A stretch of DNA of 64,000 bases from an uncultured Chitinophaga sp. (GTDB lineage: Bacteria > Bacteroidota > Bacteroidia > Chitinophagales > Chitinophagaceae). Position numbers and translations under genes: made by a program. Below the pieces are notes generated by a model. The model was given only the letters and a program-made list of their open reading frames with translations. It had not been told where the DNA came from and searched no databases. Below, in pieces: positions 1-7,441 of the stretch (the first letter of the stretch is position 1; the number at the start of each line of letters is the position of its first letter). Location of the stretch: NCBI RefSeq assembly GCF_902168175.1, contig NZ_CABHOU010000025.1, positions 310,001-374,000 on the forward strand, written 5' to 3'.

Positions 1-117
1 AGGATGATGGTGGGTAGCGGTAGAAGATGTAAAAAACACTTTCGCTACGGTGAAAAGTAAGAGCGTACCAATGGTAAGCGCCACTATCCACTTTGTGATG
101 GACTTTGGCTTAGTCAT
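1..117 (-). CDS. Partial membrane-anchored protein, N-terminus only
   Basis: This reading frame is cut by the left window edge and is too short for the ORF track. Read on the minus strand it begins MTKPKSITKWIVALTIG and continues LLLFTVAKVFF, a single N-terminal membrane or signal-anchor segment, then a Ser/Thr/His-rich stretch. Its ATG overlaps the stop of the upstream kelch gene by 8 bases, which suggests translational coupling in one operon. From memory, kelch and DUF4270 genes in related bacteria can be followed by a small DUF4907 protein, and this could be one. Too little is visible to confirm that. Confidence 0.45.
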   Translation of the reverse strand, partial: MTKPKSITKWIVALTIGTLLLFTVAKVFFTSSTATHHHP

Positions 118-1135
118 TTTCATTGTAGGTTGCGGTTGGATCAAACTCCCACAGATCTTCGAAAGGCAGGCTGGCACTGTTACCCAGGCCTACATATCCC
201 CTGTTATTAATACTGAATGCAATAGCACCGCTACGGGCTAATCCCTCAAAGCTGCGCTTCTGGTCCCACACGTCATTAATCGGATCGTACTCCCAAACAT
301 TGGTGGTTAAACCGCTTTTGGAACCGGTGGCAATGTATCCCTTGTTGTTCATTACGAAAGCCACACCGTTGCTGGACACCATATCGTAATCGTTATCGTA
401 ATCTTCATCACTTACGTTAGATATCTTACGCTTTTCTGTCCATTTATTGGCAGCAGTACTGGCAGGATCGAACATGTACATGTCGTTTACGCTTAACGTT
501 TGACCGGTGTTGGGGTTGGAACCCGTTACCACATACGCTTTATCGTTAATTACGAAAGCAACCGCATCGGAACGTTTGTTGCCGCTGAACGATTCTTCTT
601 TGCTCCACGACTGTGATGCAGGATCAAAAGAATAGAAGTCTTTCAGGTAGTTACCATCATAACCGCAGGTTACATAACCTTTGCCTGCAACACCGAAGGC
701 GGTAGCGCTGTAACGTGCAGTGCCAGCGAATGGAACACCCGGCTCCCACTTATCGGTAGCTGGTGTATATACCCAGGTATCGTTCAGTTTATTTACGCCA
801 TCGTAACCGGTGGTTACATAACCAAGGCCATTTACAGCAAAGGCTACTGCGCTGTTACGGGCTGCGCCTGGCAAATCGGCTACCTGTGTCCAGGAATTGG
901 AGGTCTGATCGTAATACCAGAAATCTTTCAGCCTGTTGGTGCCGTCGTAACCGGTACCTATATAAGCCTTATTATCTATTACGAACGAAACGGCTTCTCC
1001 CCGGGCTACCCCTTCGAGTGAGGAACGGCTGATCCAGTTCCCAATCTCTTCCGTATCATCGTCTTTGGAGCAGGAGGCAAGAAATACGCCGGCTGCCAGC
1101 AGAACCCAGGAATGTCTAACATTGAACATAAGCAA
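110..1135 (-). CDS. Kelch-repeat lipoprotein (galactose-oxidase-like propeller)
   Basis: A 341-residue secreted lipoprotein. The N-terminus has a hydrophobic segment ending in the lipobox FLASC followed by acidic residues, so export and lipidation are expected. The mature part is about six kelch-type repeats of roughly 50 residues, each with a hydrophobic strand, a GYVTxGYDG-like turn and a W-Y/F pair (for example DTWVYTPATDKWE, DFYSFDPASQSW). This is the signature of a beta-propeller. Kelch propellers in envelopes often bind glycans or proteins, but no catalytic residues can be assigned. The gene is transcribed divergently from a DUF4270-like lipoprotein and overlaps the partial gene downstream of it. 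Confidence 0.8.
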   Translation of the reverse strand: MLMFNVRHSWVLLAAGVFLASCSKDDDTEEIGNWISRSSLEGVARGEAVSFVIDNKAYIGTGYDGTNRLKDFWYYDQTSNSWTQVADLPGAARNSAVAFAVNGLGYVTTGYDGVNKLNDTWVYTPATDKWEPGVPFAGTARYSATAFGVAGKGYVTCGYDGNYLKDFYSFDPASQSWSKEESFSGNKRSDAVAFVINDKAYVVTGSNPNTGQTLSVNDMYMFDPASTAANKWTEKRKISNVSDEDYDNDYDMVSSNGVAFVMNNKGYIATGSKSGLTTNVWEYDPINDVWDQKRSFEGLARSGAIAFSINNRGYVGLGNSASLPFEDLWEFDPTATYNEND

Positions 1136-1154
1136 TTACAGTTTTTAACAGCGC

Positions 1155-1162
1155 CAAAATTA
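1155..1162 (-). promoter_or_regulatory. Candidate -7 element for the kelch lipoprotein gene
   Basis: On the minus strand this reads TAATTTTG, a match to the Bacteroidota -7 consensus TAnnTTTG, 20 bases before the kelch start codon. No TTG is visible at the expected upstream spacing, so only half of the promoter is supported. Confidence 0.3.
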
Positions 1163-1402
1163 TCCGGGGAACTGTTAGGGTGGATATAAAATAGACGGAA
1201 TACCTTTTTTAAGGGGATGAATATTGCTATTTCATCTGCCAATCCAGCGAAATGGCGATTTCACGCTATCTCAGGCCTGTCCTGCTCTTGACGGCAAACA
1301 GCGGGAAACTTATCACGTTCATCGATAAATAAGGGCAACTGGCATATTTAAACATTTCTTTCGCGCCCTCACGTTATAAACTTGTGCGTTGTCTTTTAAA
1401 CT

Positions 1403-2704
1403 ATGCGCAAAATATCATGCTTATTAATAGCAGTTTCGGCCCTTTACCTGGCGTCCTGCGAAAAGAGTGGTTTCAGTTACGAGGATGTAACTACGGAAAA
1501 CGGTGCCGGTTATATATTACTGGATACTTTTTCGGTGGATGTGAAAACGATCCAGTTGGACTCGGTACCCAGTTCGGGATTGGGAGTCATCCTCAATGGT
1601 TATTATAACGATCCGCTGTTCGGAAAAATTACAGCAGGGTCTTTTTTTGAAATGACTATGCCCAGTGTGCGCAGCATTGAGAATAATATGGTGTACGATT
1701 CGGTGGAGCTTATCCTGCGCGGTAATGGCTACTATTATGGAGATACTACGGTACCGCTAAACATCAGCGTATACCAGCTTACACAAAATATTAAACTGGC
1801 AGATAACAGTAGTTCCCTTTATACACACAATTCATTTGCCACCGCCTCCTCTCCCTTAGGCACCAAACAAACGTACCTGCGGCCTTTAGAGAAAGATACG
1901 GTAAGCATTCGCCTCGCGGATACCAAAGGCCGCGAAATATGGGATTTGTTCGCAGCAAAGGCTAACGAAGTATCCGGTGATGCGCAATGGCTCGACTACT
2001 TCAAAGGGCTGGCCATAAAAACCGGCACTACTAACGTGATTTATGGCTACGATGCCAGCACTGCGGTAATGCGTATTCACTACCATATTAACAGCCTGGA
2101 ACGTGGTACCAACTATTTCGAGTTCCCACTGTCTAACACGGCCTACCAGTTTAATAATGTACAGGCCGACCGTACAGGCACGCCTATCGCTGCACTTAAC
2201 ACCACCAATAACAGCATTCCTGCTGATCAACTTGATAATGCGGCTTACATACAAGGTCTTACGGGCGTGGTGACGCGCCTCGATCTGCCCTCTATTAAAA
2301 AACTGCAGGAGCTGGGCCGTTTTGGAAAGATCGTTAGCGCAACACTGGTTGTACAACCTGTCAGGAACACTTACATAAGGGCGAATATGCCTTCTAAAAC
2401 AACTTTGGTAGAAGCCGATACGAAACAGAACAGGGGCGATACACTGACGGGCAGCAGCACGGGCGGTTACCAGTACGGCGACTTCACTTACGACGCACTG
2501 TACAACGAAAACACCAGCTACACGTACGACCTTACCAGCTATTGTAATGCAGAACTGGCGGCGGATAACATTACTACCCGGGGATTGCTGATGATGCCTA
2601 CCTACTTCGACTTTCATACGCGGTTCGACAGGCTGGTGATTGGCAATAAGGTGAACGCGAAAAACAAAATGACTTTTAAAATTTATTACCTGTTGTATAA
2701 ATAA
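1403..2704 (+). CDS. DUF4270-like outer-membrane lipoprotein
   Basis: A 433-residue protein with a lipoprotein signal peptide (lipobox LASC near residue 19). The body is beta-strand rich, contains phrases such as DSVELILRGNGYYYGDT and a late LTSYCNAELAADN region, and ends in a hydrophobic strand (KIYYLLYK). Length and pattern fit the DUF4270 family as I recall it; its function is not established. It starts a rightward pair with an outer-membrane protein and is divergent from the kelch lipoprotein. Shared location and secretion signals suggest one envelope complex, which is inference. A false antisense ORF of 279 residues covers its 3' half. Confidence 0.65.
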   Translation: MRKISCLLIAVSALYLASCEKSGFSYEDVTTENGAGYILLDTFSVDVKTIQLDSVPSSGLGVILNGYYNDPLFGKITAGSFFEMTMPSVRSIENNMVYDSVELILRGNGYYYGDTTVPLNISVYQLTQNIKLADNSSSLYTHNSFATASSPLGTKQTYLRPLEKDTVSIRLADTKGREIWDLFAAKANEVSGDAQWLDYFKGLAIKTGTTNVIYGYDASTAVMRIHYHINSLERGTNYFEFPLSNTAYQFNNVQADRTGTPIAALNTTNNSIPADQLDNAAYIQGLTGVVTRLDLPSIKKLQELGRFGKIVSATLVVQPVRNTYIRANMPSKTTLVEADTKQNRGDTLTGSSTGGYQYGDFTYDALYNENTSYTYDLTSYCNAELAADNITTRGLLMMPTYFDFHTRFDRLVIGNKVNAKNKMTFKIYYLLYK

Positions 2705-2719
2705 GTGCGAACGATACTC

Positions 2720-3964
2720 ATGCAAACAAAACTATACCTTACACTTTGCGGATGCAGCCTGATGCTGCTGGCAGCTAAGCAAACCAGCGCACAAAAAGGC
2801 ATGAACTCCCTTTACTCTTCCTATGGTATTGGCGACCTGGAAGACAAGGACTACAGCCGCAACTTTGGCGTGGGCAGCGCAGGTATCGGCCGCCGGTCGG
2901 GCAACTACCTGAACGAATTAAATCCGGCCAGCTACAGCGCACTACCTACACAACGTTTCTTTTTCGAAGTATCGGGCGCAGGCAGAATGATGCAGTACAG
3001 CACTTCTACCTACACGCAAAGCGCAGGTGACCTCAACTTCAAGAAAATAGCTATGGGCTTTAAAGCCGCTAAACCTTGGGGCGTAAGTATTGGGGTTACG
3101 CCATTCAGCAACATCGACTACAAAGTATTAAATACAAAATATATCACTGGTACACCCACCGGTGTTAGAAGTGCCATAGAGGGTTCCGGGGGCCTGACCC
3201 GGGCGTACTTTTCCAATGCAGTACAACTGGGCAAACACTTTTCAGTGGGTTTGTCCGGAGCCTTTCTATTCGGCAATGTTACCACCACCGACAGTACCGG
3301 CAGCACCGGCGCATCCAGCGATGTGTTTACTGAAAATGCACGTTCACTCCGCAACTTCAACCTTACCTCCGGCCTGCAGTACAGCGGCCGCGTAGGCAAT
3401 ATGATACTGGGCGCCGGCCTTACCTATCGTATGCAAACGAAGCTGCGCTCATCGCAAACGTTTACGATCAAAGACAATTCGGACAATACCTATTATGAAG
3501 AAGATGTACGCACCAGCGATTATGTAATTCCCGCGCAATACGGCGCCGGCCTTTCGCTTACAAACGGCCGGCTGACGGCGGTGGCCGATTATAAAATGGC
3601 CGACTGGGCCGGCAAAAACAGTAACGAAAGCGATTACATTTATACAAAGTCACAACGCGTGGCCGGTGGTTTGGAGTACAGTTTTTACAAGTATTACCTC
3701 AACAGCCGGGTAGAAGGGTTGTCGTTACAACTGGGCGCCAACTATCAAAATTCGTATATGAAAGTAAAGGGGCAGGACATTCGTGATTTCGGCATCACAG
3801 CCGGTGCGTCTTTGCCGGCAGGTAGTACTTTACGTTACTACGTAGGCCTCGAAGTAGGGCAACGTGGTACACAAAACAAAGGATTGATCCAGGAAAACTA
3901 TCTGAACATTGTATTCAGCTTATCCATGCGCGACCTATGGTTCTTTAAGCGGGTGGAATACTAA
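2720..3964 (+). CDS. Outer-membrane beta-barrel protein
   Basis: The ORF track starts at a GTG (2705), but the ATG at 2720 gives a normal signal peptide (MQTKLYLTLCG, ending TSAQ), so that start is preferred. The mature protein (about 390 residues) alternates amphipathic strands with aromatic girdles. It opens with SSYGIGD and a conserved-looking NELNPASYSALP stretch, which resembles FadL/OmpP1-type barrels of Bacteroidota. The C-terminus is a typical final barrel strand (SMRDLWFFKRVEY). It follows the DUF4270-like gene by 15 bases and is very probably co-transcribed. The transport substrate, if any, cannot be read from the sequence. Confidence 0.65.
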   Translation: MQTKLYLTLCGCSLMLLAAKQTSAQKGMNSLYSSYGIGDLEDKDYSRNFGVGSAGIGRRSGNYLNELNPASYSALPTQRFFFEVSGAGRMMQYSTSTYTQSAGDLNFKKIAMGFKAAKPWGVSIGVTPFSNIDYKVLNTKYITGTPTGVRSAIEGSGGLTRAYFSNAVQLGKHFSVGLSGAFLFGNVTTTDSTGSTGASSDVFTENARSLRNFNLTSGLQYSGRVGNMILGAGLTYRMQTKLRSSQTFTIKDNSDNTYYEEDVRTSDYVIPAQYGAGLSLTNGRLTAVADYKMADWAGKNSNESDYIYTKSQRVAGGLEYSFYKYYLNSRVEGLSLQLGANYQNSYMKVKGQDIRDFGITAGASLPAGSTLRYYVGLEVGQRGTQNKGLIQENYLNIVFSLSMRDLWFFKRVEY

Positions 3965-4000
3965 GATATTTAAAGACGGTGTACGTTAAGAAGCGCGGGC

Positions 4001-5395
4001 CTAGGCATTTATGCCGGCCTGCGTTTCGCTTTTAAGCACATGCCTGAACCCCAGGAAATCGCTGAACCATTTACCGGAAGCTTTGATCGTACGTTGCTGT
4101 GTAACATGATCTACATGCACCAGTCCAAACCGTGCACGGTACCCTTCGGCCCATTCAAAGTTATCGGTGAGCGTCCAGGCGAAGTAGCCGTTTACGGGCA
4201 CGCCTTCGCGTTTAGCCTGCAACACGCCCGCCAGGTATTCACGGAAATAACGGATGCGCTGCGCATCGTTCACCACCCCGTTTTCCATGTTATCGTTAAA
4301 GGCTGCGCCGCTTTCAGATACAATGATATTTTTTACTCCTTCGTACGCACCAAACTGTTTGAGGATATTGTACATGCCCACACCACTTATCTCCCAGCCC
4401 AAAGCCGTTACAGGTACATTACGCGAGCGTGGTTTTACCTCCGACACATTTACGTAAGGCATAAACGGATTATGCCGCACCACCAGCGGGAAGTAGTTCT
4501 GCACCCCGATAAAATCGAATTCGAAAGGCAGTTTATCCCAATCGCGCCACATGGCGTAACGGCGTTCTATACGATGAAGCAGGGGAAAGTCATCAGCAGG
4601 ATAACGCATGCCCAGTGAGGGTTCTATAAACAAACGGTTAAAGAGCGCGTCGGCTCTGCGGGCCGCTTTAATATCGGCTTCGCTCTGGGTATTGGGGATG
4701 ATGTGTGAGCAGGAAAACGTAGTGCCCACGTTCGCATTTTTCACTTCATCCCTTACTACACGCCCGCCTTCTGCCTGCGCCAGTGCTACGTGATGCACTG
4801 CGGGTAAAAAGTAAGAGAGCCCGAATTTGCCCGGGGCATGTACCCCCAGCATATAACCCAGCGAGGTAAATCCGAAAGGTTCGTTCAGAATGATCCAGTT
4901 TTTCACCTTATCGCCAAAAGCCCGCGTAACCACCGTTACATAATGTTCAAACGCAAACACAATACCCCTGTGGCACCAGCCGCCTTTGTTCTCAAGCGCC
5001 TGCGGTAAATCCCAGTGATAGAGGGTAACGTAGGGTTCGAGTCCCACTTCAAGGCAGGTGTCGATCACTTTGTGGTAAAAATCGATGCCTGCCTGGTTAA
5101 CCGGCCCTGTACCCTTGGGTAAAATACGTGGCCAGGAAATGGAGAAACGGAATACGGAGAAGCCCAGGGCCTTTGCCAGCAGTATATCATCGCGGTAGTT
5201 CACATAAAAATGGCAGGCCTGTTGTGCATGCGTACCATCCTTGATCTTACCTTTTCGTCCGCTGAACGTATCCCAGATAGAGGCGCCTTTCCCATCCGCA
5301 TCGCAGGCGCCCTCGTTCTGAAAAGCAGAAATTACTACTCCCCAGGAAAAGTCGTCCCCGAAATCATTACGCGAAAAGGATGCAGGCAGGATCAT
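4001..5395 (-). CDS. Glycoside hydrolase family 1 beta-glucosidase
   Basis: A 464-residue retaining beta-glycosidase of the TIM-barrel GH1 family. The N-terminal FSWGVVISAFQNEG and FRFSISWPRILPKG blocks, YHWDLPQAL, ILNEP (acid/base Glu, about residue 168) and VSESG (nucleophile Glu, about residue 373) are all in GH1 order. The nucleophile motif reads SESG rather than the usual TENG, but the Glu is kept. WTLTDNFEWAEGY near the C-terminus is the aglycone/glycone-binding segment. No signal peptide is seen, so it is probably cytoplasmic and cleaves imported beta-glucosides. It is convergent with the barrel gene and has no obvious operon partner. Confidence 0.93.
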   Translation of the reverse strand: MILPASFSRNDFGDDFSWGVVISAFQNEGACDADGKGASIWDTFSGRKGKIKDGTHAQQACHFYVNYRDDILLAKALGFSVFRFSISWPRILPKGTGPVNQAGIDFYHKVIDTCLEVGLEPYVTLYHWDLPQALENKGGWCHRGIVFAFEHYVTVVTRAFGDKVKNWIILNEPFGFTSLGYMLGVHAPGKFGLSYFLPAVHHVALAQAEGGRVVRDEVKNANVGTTFSCSHIIPNTQSEADIKAARRADALFNRLFIEPSLGMRYPADDFPLLHRIERRYAMWRDWDKLPFEFDFIGVQNYFPLVVRHNPFMPYVNVSEVKPRSRNVPVTALGWEISGVGMYNILKQFGAYEGVKNIIVSESGAAFNDNMENGVVNDAQRIRYFREYLAGVLQAKREGVPVNGYFAWTLTDNFEWAEGYRARFGLVHVDHVTQQRTIKASGKWFSDFLGFRHVLKSETQAGINA

Positions 5396-5530
5396 ATTAA
5401 TCCCGAAATTAATGCTTAACCCACTTACCCTGTATTATAATTTTGTTAATAAGGTGGGGCAAGCCACGGAATAAACCATCAGCCGCCGTTGTGTCACTCC
5501 CTTCAGCGGCATCTCTCTCCCCATCATTTT

Positions 5531-5565
5531 AAAAAAGGTAAGAGGAACGGTAAGCTCCTCTTACC
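5531..5565 (-). terminator. Rho-independent-type hairpin with no upstream gene
   Basis: A perfect 10-bp stem (GGTAAGAGGA with TCCTCTTACC, 9-nt loop) is followed on the minus strand by a run of T. It lies about 140 bases upstream of the GH1 start and has no annotated minus-strand gene feeding it. It may end an unrecognised small RNA or act as a 5' regulatory hairpin for GH1. Confidence 0.45.
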
Positions 5566-5760
5566 ATATATGATGAAGCCGCAACCGTCAGGAATTTTTC
5601 AAACCAATATGTCAAAGAACTTGTGATGACAAGGGAAGCTTTTCCTCCCAGCCATTCGTGATCGCACATTGCCTTTTTAGCATCTTCCGACGGTATAAAA
5701 GGTATGGATCACAGTCACAAATGCAAAGGTACTATCATGAAATGCCGGTTCGGGTTACAA

Positions 5761-5813
5761 TGGGACGAAGCTTAGAGAACGTTGGGACGAAGCATATAGA
5801 AGCCTGGGACGAA
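5761..5813. repeat. Degenerate 22-bp tandem direct repeat
   Basis: TGGGACGAA occurs three times, starting at 5761, 5783 and 5805, exactly 22 bases apart. The first two full 22-mers agree at about 17 positions. The period is about two helical turns and is not a multiple of three, so it does not suit a coding repeat. It could be a binding-site array. Confidence 0.55.
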
Positions 5814-5975
5814 AGCCCTCATCATCCTCTGAAACTCTTTACCAGCAAGGGATACAACTCATATAAACACCTTACAAATATTCAATTAATTCAATTTCAG
5901 ATCGTTGAAGACTTACAAAACGGAAATAATTGCCAAAAGTCGCTCCAGATATACTTTCTTCCGGCGAAGGTATAT

Positions 5976-6067
5976 CGATCCTATATCGATCCTTTAATAG
6001 CCGTGTGCAGGGGCGCGGGTTTCAGCGGAAGCGGGTATAGGATGGATAAAGGATCGATATAGGATCG
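5976..6067. repeat. Perfect 21-bp inverted repeat with 50-nt loop
   Basis: The arms at 5976-5996 and 6047-6067 are exact reverse complements over 21 bases. Each arm contains GATCGATAT or its complement, and the left arm also holds two direct copies of TATCGATCC. The GC-rich loop is unrelated. It may be a palindromic intergenic element or a recombination or protein-binding site. Confidence 0.7.
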
Positions 6068-6149
6068 GTACGCATCACATTGTTCGGCAAAAAGGCACTC
6101 AGCCGACGGACGGCAGGTTTTATTGTGTGCCCTCCTCAGCGGGCGTCAC

Positions 6150-6210
6150 CCTGTCCGGCGTCGCGAGGAACGAAGCGATGACGGGGAGAGAAATGCCGCT
6201 GAAGGAATGA
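6150..6210. repeat. REP-like intergenic sequence (tentative)
   Basis: The stretch containing GCGAGGAACGAAGCGATGAC resembles an intergenic repeat I recall from Bacteroidota genomes. Only one copy is present in this window, so repeat status cannot be shown here. Confidence 0.25.
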
Positions 6211-6340
6211 CACAACGGCGGCTGGGGAATGGCTTAAAACCCATTTTAAAGGCCCAAACGCGGCACATCGCTTCAAATACGAACAAGCACCTGCAGGCGA
6301 TGCAGGAGCTTAAAATCCTGCTTTCTTTTATTACATTTGG

Positions 6341-7381
6341 ATGATGACTAAGCGTATTTACAACACACTGGCGGCAGGCGCGCTGGCCTGCCTGGTGGCC
6401 TGCGGACAAACACCTCCCAATAAACAGGAGGTGAAAAATCCGGCCGACAGCCTGAACCGCATGGTGCTCATTCCAGGTGGGGAGTTTGACATGGGCGCGG
6501 ATGACGATCAGGGGCAGCCCGACGAGTACCCGAAACATAAAGTACAACTCGACTCGTTCTGGATGGACGAACACGAGGTGACCAATGCCGAATTCGCGCT
6601 TTTTGTGAAAAGCACGGGTTATAAAACGGTGGCAGAAAAGCCGGTGAGTATGGAAGAGATCATGCGTGAACTGCCGCCCGGCTCGCCACAACCAGACAGC
6701 AGCATCCTGGAGCCCGGCTCGCTGGTGTTTACACCGCCCGACCATGCAGTGCCTTTAAATGATGTATCGCAATGGTGGCAGTTTATACATGGCGCCAACT
6801 GGCTGCACCCACTGGGGCCAGATAGCGACATCAGGGGTAAAGATAATTATCCCGTAACGCACATCGCTTATGACGACGCGGTGGCTTATGCCAACTGGGC
6901 CGGCAAACGCCTGCCCACCGAAGCCGAATGGGAATATGCGGCACGTGGCGGCCTCGCCAACCAACCTTACCCCTGGGGCAGCGAATTACTTACAGAAGGT
7001 AAAACCAAAGCCAATACGTGGAACGGCCATTTTCCATATGAAAACACACAAACCGACGGCTTCTACGGACTGGCACCGGTGAAAAGTTACGGCGCCAACA
7101 CTTATGGCCTGTACGATATGAGCGGCAACGTATGGGAACTTTGCGCCGACTGGTTCCACAGCGATTATTATAAAAGTCTGACTGGTATAAGCACGAACCC
7201 GAAAGGCCCCGAACAGGGTTACGATGCAGAAGATCCCGGCACGGTAAAACACGTGATACGCGGCGGCTCGTTTATGTGCAGTGATGAATATTGTAAAGGT
7301 TACAGGGTATCGGCCAGGATGAAAACCTCGCCCGAATCGGGGTTATCTAACTTAGGTTTCCGGTGTGTGAAAAGTAAATAA
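6341..7381 (+). CDS. Formylglycine-generating-enzyme family (SUMF1-like) lipoprotein
   Basis: A 346-residue protein with a lipobox (CLVACG near residue 22) and an FGE-sulfatase fold. Markers in order are LIPGGEFDMGADDD, DEYPKHKVQLDSFWMDEHEVTNAEFA, the core RLPTEAEWEYAARGG, the SGNVWELCADW block, and a final RGGSFMCSDEYCKGYR ending in GFRCVKSK. The two cysteines in MCSDEYC sit where the copper-binding catalytic pair of true formylglycine-generating enzymes lies, whereas many bacterial SUMF1-like proteins lack them. This suggests it could oxidise a sulfatase Cys to formylglycine, but no sulfatase gene is nearby and an envelope location would be unusual. Start could be either of two adjacent ATGs (6341, 6344). 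Confidence 0.85.
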   Translation: MMTKRIYNTLAAGALACLVACGQTPPNKQEVKNPADSLNRMVLIPGGEFDMGADDDQGQPDEYPKHKVQLDSFWMDEHEVTNAEFALFVKSTGYKTVAEKPVSMEEIMRELPPGSPQPDSSILEPGSLVFTPPDHAVPLNDVSQWWQFIHGANWLHPLGPDSDIRGKDNYPVTHIAYDDAVAYANWAGKRLPTEAEWEYAARGGLANQPYPWGSELLTEGKTKANTWNGHFPYENTQTDGFYGLAPVKSYGANTYGLYDMSGNVWELCADWFHSDYYKSLTGISTNPKGPEQGYDAEDPGTVKHVIRGGSFMCSDEYCKGYRVSARMKTSPESGLSNLGFRCVKSK

Positions 7382-7387
7382 AAAAAT

Positions 7388-7418
7388 AAGGGGGAAGAAT
7401 GGATATTCTTTCCCCTTC
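7388..7418. terminator. Bidirectional terminator between convergent genes
   Basis: A roughly 13-bp stem (AAGGGGGAAGAAT with ATTCTTTCCCCTT, loop GGAT) lies between the FGE-like and BlaR1-like genes. A run of T follows it on the minus strand, so it suits blaR1 best. Confidence 0.65.
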
Positions 7419-7441
7419 TGCATCTGCGTGAGTATAAAATT

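Larger units (their letters stand above)
5396..6340. other. Long intergenic region with repeats, no convincing gene
   Basis: This 945-bp gap separates the divergent GH1 and FGE-like genes. The 134-residue ORF at 5658-6062 has no recognisable domain, runs through repeat sequence and is not accepted. The gap holds a U-tailed hairpin on the minus strand (5531-5565), a 22-bp-period direct repeat (5761-5813), a long inverted repeat (5976-6067) and a REP-like stretch near 6150-6210. These are listed separately. Confidence 0.6.

Noticed and set aside
1886-2725. 279-residue minus-strand ORF
   Set aside because: It lies wholly antisense to the DUF4270-like gene, has no signal peptide or domain, and the sense frame has a clear lipobox and family pattern.
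5658-6062. 134-residue ORF in the GH1-FGE gap
   Set aside because: It runs through the 22-bp repeats and the inverted repeat, has no domain, and its composition is not coding-like.
6146-6745. 199-residue minus-strand ORF over the FGE-like gene start
   Set aside because: Antisense shadow; it crosses the REP-like stretch and the sense gene has full FGE motifs.
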